Made by a program: the position numbers and the translations under genes. This document shows, piece by piece, positions 9,480 through 20,495 of a stretch of 64,000 nucleotides of DNA. Source of the DNA: Plantago ovata (Eukaryota; Streptophyta; Magnoliopsida; Lamiales; Plantaginaceae); NCBI GenBank assembly GCA_028274465.1, contig CM051457.1:56394425-56458424 (forward strand), read 5' to 3'. The stretch's first letter is position 1, and the number at the start of each line of letters is the position of its first letter. A model generated the notes under the pieces. That model saw nothing but the letters and a program-made list of their open reading frames with translations. It was not told where the DNA came from and ran no database searches.

Positions 9480-10230
9480 TGTTGAAGGGTAATTCGTGTT
9501 TCTTTCTAAGTTCGCAATGAGTCGCTATTCTAAGTCTTTCTAGTTCTTCTTGTAGTGTTCCTCTAAGATAGGAAATGAGCCTTCTTGTAGCTTCCTCGTA
9601 CCTGAAATAGACTAGAGGGGGGGTTAGTGTCTCTTGCCCGGTCTGTAAGGTATCAGACCGGAGAGGCGACTTTACGAGTAGGGAGTTGTGAGGCTTCCCT
9701 AGTAAGAGTAGTGAAAGTGGTGCTCGGGTGACGTAGTTAATGCTTACTGTTGAGGAGTAAATGAGGGCCTTTTATACTTGAGACCCTTCAGCTTCCGGTC
9801 ATGTAGGATCACGCCACGTGTACGGCTAGGATTGAGGCCTTCCTCGGCCCAGGCCCATTAAGGAGGTCCGTGGGCCTTGGCCCAGGAGAGCAACCATGGC
9901 TGGTCGCTCTGCGGTCCTCGTGCCTTCCTTGTGCGTGGGTGATGCGAGTAGTGTCCCGCTCAGTTTCTGTCAAGGAGCGTTACCTTGACGTAAGGCCTCC
10001 TCGAGCCCGAGAGAGATGCTCCTCGAGCCCACTGGCAGTTTTGTCCTTGAGAGGAGCTTATTTTGAGGGTTTTCCTCCCAGTGATGGTCGGACCCTATGT
10101 TGGTCGATCCACACCTTAGTGACATACTTGGGTGTGGTTGTGCCCCTTGAGGGACGGTCTATGATGCTTTGTCGCCCTCTTAGACCGCTCCAGTTCGTAC
10201 ATGCGGACTGGACATATTTCAACCCTAACA
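9480..10230 (-). repeat. G1 5' LTR
   Basis: 751 bp, almost identical to 4352-5105, with a seven-G run where the partner has ten and four base differences by eye. The TSD GTTTC follows at 10231-10235. Confidence 0.92.
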
Positions 10231-12168
10231 GTTTCTTTCAAATTGATCCAATTCTTCTTGCATTGCCTTTATCCATTCAGAATGCTTCAAAGCTTCTTCT
10301 ATGGTTTTAGGTTCAATTTCTGAAACAAAGCAAGAGAATAAAGATTCTACTTCCACGACAGTTGCTTCTTCAGCAAGTCCTTGAGTAGCTTTGGATCTAG
10401 TCACTTGGCGTTTATTAATATCGCCAATCATATCCGTAGAGGGATGATCTCTAATCCATTTATTAACAGGTTTCCTGTTTGTTGGATCAGGATATGTTTG
10501 CTCATCAGCATGTGACTCTTCAGTATGTACTTGTTCAGTACTACTGGGAATTTGTGTCTCTGCTGAGATTTGATCGTCAGCAACTGTTTGTTCAGCATTG
10601 CTGGGTTGAGATATTTCATCAGCAGGCACTGGAGATTGCGTAATTTCAGCAACTTCCGGAGCAACCGCATCTTTTGCTGGAAATTCCTTGTCGTGAACTA
10701 TATTCATCTTGTCATGACTCGGGGGAGGAGAATCATTGTCAGAATCATCATTTAGTTCAATTGACTTGATTTGCCTAGCATCAGATTCAGTTCTTTGCTC
10801 ATGTATGATTAGCTTTTTCATACATTCTGATATTTCTTCTTCAGCAGGCACACCTTGCGTCTTTTCGTAGAATACAACATGCACAGATTCTTCAATCTTT
10901 TGTGCCTTTTTGTTGTAAACTCTGTAAGCTTTACTATGCAAAGAGTAGCCAAGAAATATCGCTTCGTCTGCCTTTGGTTGAAACGTTCTTAGGTATTCTC
11001 TACCATTGTTAAGAACGAAACACTTGCAACCAAATACTCTTAGATGAGTGATGTTAGGAGGTCTTCCAACAAACAATTCATAAGGAGTTTTGTTGTATTC
11101 CTTATTAATCAAACATCTATTCTGAGTATAGCAGGCGGTATTAATCGCTTCAACCCAGTAAGCCTCACTTATCTCAGTGTCAGCAAGCATTGTTCTTGCG
11201 GCTTCCTTCAGGGTACGATTCTTCCGTTCAGCAACACCATTTTGCTGTGGTGTCCTTACTGAGGATAACTGATGTTGAATACCTTTGGAGGTACAATATT
11301 CAGTTATGTACTGGTTTACAAACTCAGTACCATGGTCTGTCCTTATGACTCTTACCTTGTCATTTTTCATGACTTCAAGCTTATTCAGCAAGTTAGGTAT
11401 TTCAGTCTTGGTTTCAGATTTGTGCTTGATGAATACTACCCAAGTGAATCTTGAATAGTCATCTACCACGACTAGACCATACTTCTTACCAGCATAGCTT
11501 GTTGAAGAAGATTCAAACAAGTCCATGTGCAAGAGTTGTAAAGGTTTTGTAGTTGACGGTACTGCCTTGTTCTTGAAAGAAGATTTGGTTTGCTTTCCTT
11601 GCTGACATGCATTGCAAACACCATCCTTCTTAAAAGTAACCCTAGGTAATCCAACTACAAGTGCCTTTTTAGACAGCTTATTCAGCGTCTTGAAGTTTAG
11701 ATGACTTGTTCGTTTATGCCATAACCATGCTTTTTCAGCAAGCCAATCATGATCTGAGACCAGGCATTTTTCAACGTTTGCTGAAGACCAATCAACGGTG
11801 TACAATCCTCCTGATCTTCTTGCAATCATTATAACCTTTTTAGTCTCAAAATCTACAAGTTTACATTCATCACTTTTAATTTCGATGAAGTATCCTTTGT
11901 CAGCAAATTGACTCATGCTGAAAAGGTTAAACTTAAGATTTTTGACATAAAGAAATCCAGAAATGGTTATACATCCCAACTTCACATCACCATAGCCTTT
12001 TGTAGATCCGGAGCCTCCACCAGCAAACCTTATTGTTGGACCTTTAGACCACCGAATATAGTTTATAAGGTTATTCTTGTTGCCCGTCATGTGCTTTCCA
12101 CAACCACTATCAAAGTGCCAGATTGCATCGTTTGTCTCCGTGGCTGCAGTCTGCACAATCAAGAGCAA
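10231..12168 (-). pseudogene. Copia A pol, 5' part: protease and integrase
   Basis: The frame starts without an ATG, 8 nt past the gag stop and in the -1 frame. Residues about 15-30 carry the copia protease site WHFDSGCGKHMTG. The integrase zinc domain follows (WHKRTSHLNF, CNACQQGKQ). The catalytic core has HMDLFE, VVVDDYSRFTW, VIRTDHGTEFVNQYI and TPQQNGVAERKNRTL, so the D-D-E residues are visible. After INTACYTQNRCL comes a Ser/Glu-rich linker. G1 interrupts it at DQFERN. The frame is otherwise open. Its continuation is 2898-4346. Confidence 0.9.
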
Positions 12169-12173
12169 ACAAG

Positions 12174-14337
12174 TTAATTATCCATTGATGGATGTCCATT
12201 AACATGTTCAATAATGCGTCCAGTGGAAACCCAAGTCTGAAGTTTTTCAACTTTGACTTGTTTTCTACTTGCTGAGGAACTAGGAGGTTTTGAGCTAAAA
12301 GACTTTTGACTCGTGCTGGTCAAATCCACTTTCTGATGTGGTGTCTTGCTCTGTTGACCTTTTTCCTGAACATACTTTTCAGTAAGTTCTTTTCTAGCAA
12401 GGTTCCTTCTAGTCCTAGCATTGGGAGTCTTTTCAGAACTCTTAGGCTTGGTTTTCTTCATCTCTTTGAAGTATCTTTGCTGACTTTGCTTATACTCATG
12501 AAAAAGTTGACTTTGTTTAGTTTTGAAACCGAGTCCACTCTTTGGAGAATGCTGAGCTTTAGCATCAGCAACCTTACTTGATTCAGGTTTGTCAGCAAAG
12601 GACTTCTGATTACTTTTGGTAATCTTGCCTTTAGACTTAACAACTTGCTTTTTAGCAACTTGTTTGGCGGAATGCTTCACGACATTCTTTTTCTTTCCAG
12701 TTTGCTTCACATCAACCTGTTTTCCTTTTAAAGTCTTGTTACTTTGAGCAGCAACAGCGGGCTTTATGGTCATAGGTACTTGATTGCATGTTCCAGCAAC
12801 CTTAGTTTGACCAAACTGATAGATCACTGGTGAACTACTATCAGTAGCACGTACAAAGGAGATAGGTGATTTATCTTTTCTCAAGATTTCTACGTTATCA
12901 CCTTCACACGTTGCTCCTAAACCTTCTTTCTGAGATGGATCTCTCAAATAAGAGTTTAGTTCAGTCAGCGTATTACTCGCTTCCACGTAAGATTTGAAAT
13001 TGATTTTCATCTTTTTCATTTCTTGGATTTCATGTAGCTTTAGAATTGAGGACTGATACTCTTCTAATTCTAACGCCATTTGAGAATTTTTCTCTGCAGC
13101 CTCAGCGATCAACTTCTTAAGACGCCTTATTTCAGCATCCTTTTCTTCTGTCTCTTCCTTCAGCAAAACGTACTTTTCAGTAGTTTGCTTGGTCAGAGTT
13201 TCAGCAAGTTGAAGTTTTTCTTGCTGTTTGCTGAGAGTTTTCTCAAATCTTTCGATTTCTCCTTGAATCTTGTCAAGGTCAATCTCGTCTTCACTTTCTG
13301 AATCAGAGTCAGAGGTAGAATCATTTACCTGACCGGCCATGAGGCAGAATTCGTAGATCGACACATCTGGATAAGCTTCCATAGCTATTCCACACACTTC
13401 TTTGCCAATCTCCACGTCTAGAGTGGCTTCCTCATCGTCGGTGTCTGAACTTTCATCCTCACTGTCCTCGGAGCTTGTCTCAATGCATAATGCATCGATT
13501 TTTGCTTGAAGCTTCTTCTTTTCTTCAGCAATGAAAGCTCTTTTGAACTTCTTCTTCTTTTCAGCAGATTTGCCTTTCAGCAAGGGGCAATTTGCTTAGA
13601 AGTGTCCAGGCTTTTTGCAGTAAAAACAAAGATCATTTCCAACTGCTGGTTCTTCTGATGATGTAGCTTGCTGAGCTTGCTTGTTCAGCGAGCTAGTATC
13701 ATTCTTGTACTTATGGTAGTTGTTACCAAGATGCTTTTTCAGCTTCTCTTTTGCTTTTCGCCTTTCAAGTTCCTTACTGATGAATTTCTTCATGTTTTTA
13801 ACAACTAAAGCATTTTCATCAGCAGGCTCTTTATCATTCTTCTTTTCAGAAGATGACGGCTTTGCAGCAAGAGCAATGTTTTGCGATTTTTCAGCAAACA
13901 CATTTTCTCTTTGCTTTGTCTCATAATTGACAGTAGCAAGATGAGAGAACAACTCAGTTGGTGTAATGTCAGGCATTCCTTGATTATAATAGAAATTCTG
14001 AGTATGGATCCATTCTTGATTCAAACTCCTGATGATAGTTTTCACTTTCTCAGAATCTGAATAAATGTTTCCAACACCCAGCGCTGCCATTTCACTAACA
14101 AGAGTTGTGAATCTGAAGTCCAAGTCTTCCAGTGACTCGTTAGCACTTTGCTTAAAGTTTTGAAACTTCAGCTTAAGTACTTCAAGTTTGTTTTCCTTGG
14201 TCTTGTCAGATCCAGCACAAAGATCTTGAACCATTTTCCAAGCCTCCTTAGCAGTCTTAGCACCCCACAGTTTGCACTGTATGGTATCCGGAGTTGATCT
14301 GATGATGATATTTCTTGCTTGGCCATCAAGACGGAAT
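12174..14337 (-). pseudogene. Copia A gag, N-terminally deleted and interrupted by a stop
   Basis: Two in-frame segments (14234-13596 and 13583-12174) are split by a nonsense codon (complement of 13596-13598) inside the CX2CX4HX4C zinc knuckle, where sister copies read HFKANCP. The start codon and roughly the first 75 residues are missing. In Copia B/D (33156) the same gag begins MSLGDAPLLKLENYEKW, whereas A jumps from the leader into the middle of the capsid. Surviving parts are the capsid C-terminal half (FRFTTLVSEMAALG, HTQNFYYNQGMPDITP), a basic linker and half of the knuckle. A long acidic coiled coil follows (GEIERFEKTLSKQQEKLQ), then a very basic tail rich in KKQVVKSKGK. The stop at 12174 precedes pol by 8 nt. 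Confidence 0.85.
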
Positions 14338-14432
14338 CTCTTAGCTTCGTCAGAAGTCCATTCAAGTGAAAGAGATTTACGGAAAGCACTTAAGGGGATC
14401 TAGGTTCAGTGCAGAAGGCTAAAGAACCTCCT

Positions 14433-14444
14433 GCTCTGATACCA
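14433..14444 (-). promoter_or_regulatory. Copia A primer binding site, initiator tRNA-Met
   Basis: The minus strand reads TGGTATCAGAGC two bases after the LTR end ACCAACA. This is the standard copia primer complementary to the 3' end of plant initiator tRNA-Met. Confidence 0.9.
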
Positions 14445-15350
14445 CTTGTTGGTCCCTTTAAACAACAAGAAAAGACTAGAGGGGGGGGGGTGAATAGTCT
14501 TTTCAAACTTTTGTCGTTTAAAACTTTCTCAGCAAGTACTTATTACTTTTCAGTAATGAGGTTGCTGATACTTAACTTTCTCAGCAAGCGTAAGTTACTT
14601 TACAGTAGCTTGGTTTGCTGATACTTAAAATCAGAGAGCGGAAGTCTTTGAAACGATAAGTGCTTTTTCAGCAAGTAAAGTGTTTCAGCTAGTGATGTGA
14701 GTGACTGTGTACAAACAGATATAATTTGCTGAAAGCTAAATGCAGTAAGTAAATCAGACAAACGCTTTTAGAGTGGTATCTGAGAGTGGCGTAATCTCCC
14801 AACTAATCCACTTTGTCCTTTCTAGGACTGAATCCACTAAGATATGATTGAGGTTCCTTACAATCTCCTATCTAAAGCGATTCAACAGAAACCAAAGCAC
14901 ACTTGCTTTGTCTCCAACCTAAACTAGAGAACTCAACCTTGTTCTCCACCAAACTTGGTACTTTTAATCAGCAAAACTATGCTTGATTAAGTTCCCCCTG
15001 AATATCACGCCTGAAAGGGTGTATTTTTAGTTAGAGAGTTTTGGGATGAGATAACTTAATTATAACTTCTTCAGTTACAACAAGTAATCTAAGAAACACA
15101 ACTTGGAATACTTTGCAGTAAACAAGTTTGATTGTTTCTGGTGTCAAGACTTGTTCTTGTTCGAAAGAAAGAACACTTAACTAATTTCTTAGCCGAGTTT
15201 GTTCTACTTCTTCACAAGTAGCTTTTTCAAGCTTTAAGTCTTGGAACGGATCAATGGCAGTAAGAGTGTTTGAAGGTTTGTGAATTTTAAGCACAAGTGA
15301 GAGTTTGATCACGTTGTTGACACACTTCAACTCTTTGCCGGATGACCTCT

Positions 15351-15359
15351 ATTTATAGT
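15351..15359 (-). promoter_or_regulatory. TATA box of the Copia A LTR
   Basis: GCACTATAAATAGAGGTCAT on the minus strand; the same block is conserved in the LTRs at 32141, 55060 and 58177. It sets the U3/R border about 30 bp downstream. Confidence 0.75.
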
Positions 15360-15702
15360 GCAAGTAAGGAGCCGTTTGAATTTCAAATCCTAAGGCTTTT
15401 GTTCCTTAACATGTCACTATCTTGCTTTTGTACTTTCAGCAGCAACCTTTGTTTGTCTTCTAGTCTTCATGTCCTTCGCGTGTAAGCTTTGCATTAAATG
15501 CATCTTTGAATAGAATTCAAACAGTAACAATGGAGCGCAAAATCAAGTACATTCAGCAAGAGGTCACATATGTTTATCAGCAAGTGTTTATTCTAAGTTT
15601 CAGCAAGCACAACCTACTCTGTCTTTCAGATTTTCACTTATGCAATGCTGTTGCTGAAAATTTCACTTTCTGAGCAACACGTGCCTTACCAGTCTTCAGC
15701 AA

Positions 15703-15742
15703 TCTTCAAGTCTTCAAGTCTTCAAGTCTTCAAGTCTTCAGA
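15703..15742. repeat. Short tandem repeat (TCTTCAAG)n
   Basis: Four perfect 8-bp units followed by decayed units, inside the U3 part of the Copia A LTR. Sister LTRs carry only one or two units, so this is a local expansion. Confidence 0.8.
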
Positions 15743-16139
15743 TCTTCAAAAGTCTTCAAGATTCTGATCGGTTTCTTATTTGCTTCAATAATTTGTTTGT
15801 AATAAACAAAATACATCTTCAGCAAATGCTTCAATAGGTCATTTTCTTTTCAGAAAATAAGTTACATCAAAGCTAAGCATCAATAAGATATTTTCTTTTC
15901 AGAAAATAAAATACATCATACGCTAAAGTGTCAATAAATTAATTTCTTTACAGAAATTAAAGTACGTCATCCACAGGATAAAAACTTATCCAACACCTAT
16001 CTAAGTCATCAGCAAACGTTCCTCTTTTCCAATGTCCCTTAAAAATTCTAAAATCCTATGGACCTCAAGAGTACTAGTTACTGGACTGTTCTTAATTTAG
16101 CATGGTTAATTGCTCATCAACATTACAAGTTTCCTAACA

Positions 16140-17819
16140 ACTTGGGAGAAGGTTTTTTCAGCTTTCATGGAGAAATACTTCCCTCACACCTTGACTACCG
16201 CGCTAAAGGCGCAAATCAATGGATTCAAGCAGGACTATGATGAGACCATCTACACCGCGTTTGAGAGATTCCAAGATCTCACGAACAAGTGCCCTCACCA
16301 TGGTTTTGAACTTCCTGACCTAGTCCAACACTTCTACAATGGACTAACCTTCGAGAACCAACAAGCGGTGGATTTCCAATGCCGAGTCAATATTTGGGAG
16401 GAAACCGCAGAAGCCGTCTGGGCAGTTTTCGAAAGTCTTGCTAAGGGTTCGCAATTCAAGGACCCAAGGGCGATGGTTAGGAGACGTGGACCTGAAGCTC
16501 CACCAACTCAAGAAGCCCCTATGTATAGGGGGAATGGGGATCAATTCGAGTGCTTTACCAACGAATTGAAGCAAGTCCTCAAGAGCGCCACTGGAACAAC
16601 TGTTTCGAACGAAGTATGCCGAATATGCAAGAACTATGGGCATGGGGCTCCTATGTGTAGATCGGAGCTTGCGTATGATGATGGCAACTGGGCTCGAGGA
16701 GGCGAAGAGGAAGCCTTTTCTACGGAGTTTGGTACTCAAGAAGCTAGCTACGGACAAGATGGTAGGAATCCTCGAGGTGGATTTTGGAGAAGAGGATTCC
16801 GAAATAATCAAGGATATGCACCGGCTAACCAAACTTATGGCCCTAACCAAGACCGTAGTAGGCTAAACTATGGTAATGATCACTGCGAAAACCCCGCTCC
16901 GAAATAGCCACCGAAGTCGAAGTCGGCTCAACTGATGGAGAACTTGCAAAAGATGGTTGATCACACCCAAAGTTTTCTCAAACGTTACGAAGAAGATTCC
17001 GAGAAGACTAGGGCAAGGCTTGATAGGTTGGAAGAGAGCACTAGGCTTGCCCATCAAAAGATGCAGGAGTTGATCGACCGAGGAGCAAGTAGGGAACAAG
17101 GCAAACTGCCTAGCAACACTGAGAAGTCGAATTCCATTACATTGGCTGGTGATCTACCTGACGAAATCACCATCAAGAAGATTGCTAAGTGCGAGTGTTG
17201 CAAGAAGGAAGAACTTGTACAAGCTAAGGAAGAAGAGAAGGACCTTGGTTCTGACGAAAGTGATGAGGAGCAAGAGGATCCCGAGCCACTCCCTAAAAGT
17301 TTCGATGTTAAGGTCGGGATTGGTGAGCTTGAAGATGTCCGTGCCACACTAGACGCGGGATCCTACTCTAACATACTCCCTTTGAATGTGTTTGAAAAGA
17401 GTAGCCTTGGAAAAATATTTGAGCATAGGGCTATTGTACAACTGGCGGATGGATCCTTTATGAGACCCGAAGGCGTTGTGAAAAATGTGTTGGTCAAGAT
17501 TGGTGAAGCTTCTGTATACACCAATTTTGTAGTTATGCCGGCGTCTGCACCTGGGACGGGGGATGTCATACTCTTAGGGCGAACGTTCTTGACTAAGCTA
17601 CGCTCCGTGATGGACATCTACCAAAGAACTTGCACTATTGAAGTGGATGGCAAGCAACACGTGTTGCAAGCCATATCTGATCCACCTGATCCGCCTGATA
17701 TTTCTTACACTACTCACTACTGTGGTCTTGCAGCCTATGTTCTATCTTATTCACAGGTTCTTGGCATGAAGAGGAGATCAATGAAGGGGAAGTCTAGTAC
17801 CCGCAGAAAGAAGAGCTAG
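16140..17819 (+). pseudogene. G2 gag C-terminal half and aspartic protease
   Basis: The frame enters from the Copia A LTR junction at WEKVFSAFMEKYFPHTL, the Athila-type capsid, and continues with ERFQDLTNKCPHHGFEL and FYNGLTFENQQAVD. A zinc knuckle CRICKNYGHGAPMC lies near 16615. A TAG at 16905-16907 interrupts the frame where G3 has a Glu codon. It then reads through a coiled coil, a CECCKKEE motif and the protease region TLDAGSYSNILP. There the usual D-[ST]-G (or Athila DLG) appears as D-A-G. The frame ends RRKKS at 17819. Confidence 0.82.
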
Positions 17820-20495
17820 GCACAGACAGGAGTCGAGTCAAAGACTTTAAACAATGGCGCTATCCGGGAGGCAACCCGGAGTTTTTATCGCTTTCTTTAC
17901 CGCTTTATTGCATGCATTCATTCGTGAACAATTTGCTTCTCATATGTGAATTTGTTCATCTCTGTGTCGTATGTGCTTATGTTTGAGTGAGATTATTCGA
18001 GTGGTTTTTTGAAAAAATTGGTTTTGGGGATTAAAAACCGCGTTTTCTGACGAAAGGACCGTCTCCCCACATCGGGGAGCGGGGGGCGAATCGCCCCACC
18101 GTCCCAGAAAAATAAAAACGCGGCTTCTCTCCCCTTCAGCTCATTTTCTTCATTCTTTCCACCTTCTTCTCCCCAAAAACCGAGAATTGCGAAAATAACT
18201 TCAAAACCTCATAACTTCTTCATTTCTTGACCAAATTTAGTGTTCTTTACCTTCAATCGAAGCCTATTACATGATCTATCTTTTCATCCGAACAGATTTC
18301 ACCCTAGTGCATTAGTTTTTCAGATCTGAGGTATCTTCTTTTGAACCCTAATTTTCAAATTTGGGGGTTTTCTAATTTGAGCTTCAATTATGCTTATATG
18401 ATGCATGGGTAGGTTGTTTGTGTGATTAGAAGCATTATTTACTATCAAATGCATGCTCAATTATGCTTGACTTGTTGATTTGGGAATTTTGCTACTAGAT
18501 GATATATCTTGTTATGCAATTTATCTTTATCTTAGATTTCTTGCATATGATTGTGTTTATTGATGTAATATTGATGGATTTGATGATAGAATGCTTAATT
18601 GTTGAGTATGAGGATTTATGATGGTAGAATTTTTCGCTACTATGGTATGAATTGAGCCTTGTTATCTAGGATATTGGTTGTCTAGCAAGAGAATAATGTG
18701 ATGTATTGCATGTAGTAGTTACATTGGTGTGTTGCATGATGAAGAAGCTAGGCTAGACATAAAAGGTTTGGGGAGCTCGATTGTTGATTTTATCACTTGT
18801 GTGTTTCGTTCTTACATTAGCATATGCATGAGTCAGTTTTGTGTCATACTAGGTACTAACTATTGTTTGTAGGAACCATGCCAAGGGAGAGGAGCATTCC
18901 CGTATGATTACTATGAAGTATTGGAGGGAGATCGATTACAACCATGTCAAGAAGAGTGACCTCACTAGATGTGCGTTCCAGCCACGGGATCTTGTTTCCT
19001 CATTTTCTTACTGCTAGGGACTAGCGTTAATTTCATGAGGGGGGATGGGATTTAAGTGATCTAGTGTTGTTAGCTTGGAACTTGGTATTGGTAGGATGAG
19101 TATAGTACCTCGCATGTTTTATCCGTCTGCATTTGCATTTGCACGTTTACCGCTTTCTTAGATTTTTTAGGTCGCATTCACTACATTCATCCTAGGATAG
19201 TCTTGCATGTTTTATATGGAGTTTATTGCCGAATTTTTTGAACTTTTTTATTAGGTAGATCAACTAACTATGTCATTAATCGTATGCTTCATCTCTATGA
19301 ATTTGTTTGAGGTTTTTCTCGCTTGGCTTGTCACATTTATGTATTGCACTTAGTTAAGCTTGGTAGTCTCGACATCACTTAGTGGTGTTTTCTCTACTGC
19401 GGTTCACGGCCTTTATAATAGGATGATGCATGTTAGGGTCTTATGGTTGTTTTCCCGAGTAATTATGTACCTAAGAGGCAACAAGTCTTCACCATGCTTT
19501 GAGATTGCTAAATGCCTAGGAAGGAGGTAGTGTGAGGTTGTGTGATCCTTTGTTTATAACCTATTCTTTCGAATAGGTTTGGGGAGGGGGTTACACCATC
19601 ATTAGACTTGTTTTTCATTTTTTATTTCCGTATTGTGAGCTTATTTTCCTTTTCCGTAAATTTTGTACTCCAACCTATTCATTCGAATAGGTTTGGAGAA
19701 GTCGTGTGAGTCATTTTCTCTCTTTTCATTGTGCTACTGCTGGCTAAAAAAATCGAAAAAAAAAGAAAAAAATTCCAGGAAAAAAAAAAGAAGAAAAAAG
19801 AAAAAAAGAAACTGGAAAGAAAAAAAGAAAAAAAAGAAGAAAATACCCCAAAAAAGCAAAGAAGGGTCCAAAAAAAGGAAAGCCAAATAGCAGTTTAGCA
19901 AAGTGTTGTGTCTCATTTTCCAATTTTTGTAATGTTCGTAATCGTGTTGTAATTTTATATTTTTTGTCTTTTGTTTTTGAGTGTCATCTGTTCTAGACCA
20001 CCCTCGTCCTGCCATTCAGGAAGTGGTGAATAGCTTAAGACTTTGCTTGAGAGATGGGTAGAATAGGGGAGTGTTATCTTTTATAGGGAACCCTCCTTCG
20101 TTTGATGAGAGCCAGTACTGGTTCGACCTCTTTGAGGGAAAGTCTTAAACTTGGTGAACAGCAGTAAGTCCTCAGTTTCATAGGCACGGGACAACCATTC
20201 GTATCTTAGCATGCTTCATTACGTCGTCACTGACTAGGTCCAGGTAGAGAATGTTACGAGAGACATCTTGTCTTGACATAAGTGCTTATGTGGATGTGTA
20301 TAAGTCAATCGAGGTATTCTTCAACCTATATTCATGCTTTGATTTATATGGTTTCTGTTCATATGTTTTTTGATAGATTCAGTAGATTAGTTCATTTTAT
20401 TTGGCATGAGACTCCATTTTATGTGTTGCATTGTTTTTTGCATTAGAGTCAAGCTTAGTTGCTTGTGGACAAGCAAAGGTTCGGTTTGGGGAGTT
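17820..20495 (+). other. G2 non-coding 3' region with decayed extra-ORF unit
   Basis: It aligns with 38321-42228 of G3 but lacks the extra ORF. It holds GC-rich hairpins near 18060-18105, a leader-like pyrimidine-rich stretch, and a probable 542-bp intron (GT at 18331, AG at 18871-18872). An ATG at 18878 follows, opening only nine codons before a stop. Further on are an A-rich low-complexity tract (19746-19888) and two AACCTATTC / GAATAGGTT hairpins each followed by GGTTTGG (19558-19579 and 19672-19693). No other coding potential seen. Confidence 0.65.
20483..20495 (+). promoter_or_regulatory. G2 polypurine tract
   Basis: GGTTTGGGGAGTT directly before the LTR start TGATGAATG; identical in position and sequence to G3 (42216-42228). 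Confidence 0.7.

Larger units (their letters stand above)
4352..10230 (-). mobile_element. G1: Tat-like Ty3/gypsy element without RT/IN, nested in Copia A pol
   Basis: A 5879-bp element has near-identical LTRs (4352-5105 and 9480-10230) and a TSD GTTTC at 4347-4351 and 10231-10235. Removing the element plus one TSD copy restores the order of Copia pol as seen in Copia B near 46790. Minus-strand order is LTR, primer site, gag, zinc knuckle, aspartic protease, the first residues of the pol linker, then a deletion that removes RT, RNase H and integrase. A non-coding 3' region with hairpin repeats and an antisense promoter follows, then the polypurine tract and LTR. Between the LTRs I count four substitutions and one G-run length change (10 versus 7), so this is the youngest datable insertion here. 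It could move only with enzymes supplied in trans. Confidence 0.92.
1..16139 (-). mobile_element. Copia copy A, SIRE/Maximus-like, partial (3' LTR beyond the left edge)
   Basis: Reading on the minus strand from 16139 the order is 5' LTR, tRNA-Met primer site, gag, PR-IN, [G1 insertion 4352-10230], RT-RNaseH, hairpin array, second polypurine tract, TATA box and an extra ORF that runs off the window. A gag with a C-terminal coiled-coil extension, and a long ORF between RNaseH and the 3' LTR, are typical of the SIRE/Maximus lineage; the lineage call is an inference. The element sits in gag of the Athila-like element G2. Right of its LTR the host reads ACTTG (16140-16144), the expected TSD, but its partner is outside the window. 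Known lesions are the loss of the gag start region, a nonsense codon in the zinc knuckle, and the G1 insertion. Confidence 0.9.
14447..16139 (-). repeat. Copia A 5' LTR
   Basis: 1693 bp, TGTTAGGAAACTTG...GGGACCAACA on the minus strand. It contains a TATA box (TATAAATAG, complement of 15351-15359), a (TCTTCAAG)n tract at 15703-15742, and two tetraloop hairpins near its 3' end (14542-14557 and 14594-14609). It is closest in sequence to the LTR at 54398. The G2 host sequence ACTTG follows it at 16140. Confidence 0.9.

Noticed and set aside
18060..18110. GC-rich dyads as a rho-independent terminator
   Set aside because: Eukaryotic context; the dyads recur as promoter-proximal modules of the element.
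18878..18906. ATG frame in G2 at the position of the extra ORF
   Set aside because: It stops after nine codons; the ORF has been deleted.
19663..19890. Lys/Glu-rich frame in the A-rich tract
   Set aside because: It is a low-complexity (A/G)n stretch present in both G2 and G3 non-coding regions; no conserved protein.
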